Source of the DNA: Nostocales cyanobacterium LEGE 12452
GTDB lineage: Bacteria; Cyanobacteriota; Cyanobacteriia; Cyanobacteriales; Nostocaceae
Reading direction: 5' to 3'
Length of the DNA stretch: 44,665 bases
Assembly (NCBI GenBank): GCA_015206945.1
Contig: JADEXV010000032.1
Location: forward strand, 1-44,665
The position numbers and the translations under genes are program-made. Below are positions 44,659 through 44,665 of the stretch, piece after piece (position 1 is the first letter of the stretch; every line of letters starts with the position of its first letter). The notes below the pieces were generated by a model. The model was not told the origin of the DNA and ran no database searches. It saw only the letters and a program-made list of their open reading frames with translations.

Positions 44659-44665
44659 AAAAATG

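Overview
The window is chromosomal DNA from a filamentous, heterocyst-forming cyanobacterium of the Nostoc/Anabaena group. Evidence seen directly: hetZ followed by an undivided patU, two tandem AMIN-domain cell-wall amidases (AmiC type), the cytochrome b6f subunit gene petG, a CytM-like cytochrome, abundant HIP1 octamers (GCGATCGC) inside genes, and Nostocaceae-style short heptameric tandem repeats. From memory, the order mreD-mreC-mreB / ssb / SIMPL / antiporter / amiC1-amiC2 / murI / sds / hetZ-patU resembles the alr0085-0101 region of Anabaena PCC 7120. PatU is a single reading frame, as I recall for Nostoc punctiforme.

Layout. 1-9.1 kb: a small unknown protein, an FHA protein, a Cu(I) P1B-type ATPase, two small membrane proteins, a CPBP intramembrane protease and a GH13 amylase with a C-terminal starch-binding domain. 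9.6-14.8 kb: an acidic TerB-like protein, a membrane Ser/Thr kinase, a small conserved protein and ribD. 15.1-19.2 kb: the mreBCD cell-shape operon (minus strand), ssb and a periplasmic SIMPL protein. 19.5-29.1 kb: a cation/proton antiporter, amiC1, amiC2, murI, a possible 57-residue membrane protein and a long-chain prenyl diphosphate synthase. Much of this stretch serves the cell wall and septum. 29.6-32.5 kb: an unknown conserved protein divergent from hetZ-patU. 32.8-38.7 kb: an accessory stretch with a TgpA-like protein lacking transglutaminase catalytic residues, a stand-alone Shedu-like (DUF4263) nuclease, a MITE-like element, an ABC-2 permease remnant, an unknown 444-residue protein and a receiver domain lacking its phospho-acceptor Asp. 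38.8-44.7 kb: a DUF3370 protein with a short pyroglutamyl-peptidase-like protein, hisH, rsmD, petG, the cytochrome, a parvulin-type PPIase and a 5S rRNA gene on the minus strand, with a shared hairpin terminator.

The most notable observations are the Shedu-like gene beside a mobile-element scar and a gene remnant, in-frame invasion of the copper ATPase by at least two families of short repeats, a two-copy MITE-like family, the catalytically substituted transglutaminase domain, and the nearly identical leaders of the two amiC genes. I see no CRISPR array, prophage, tRNA or complete insertion sequence.
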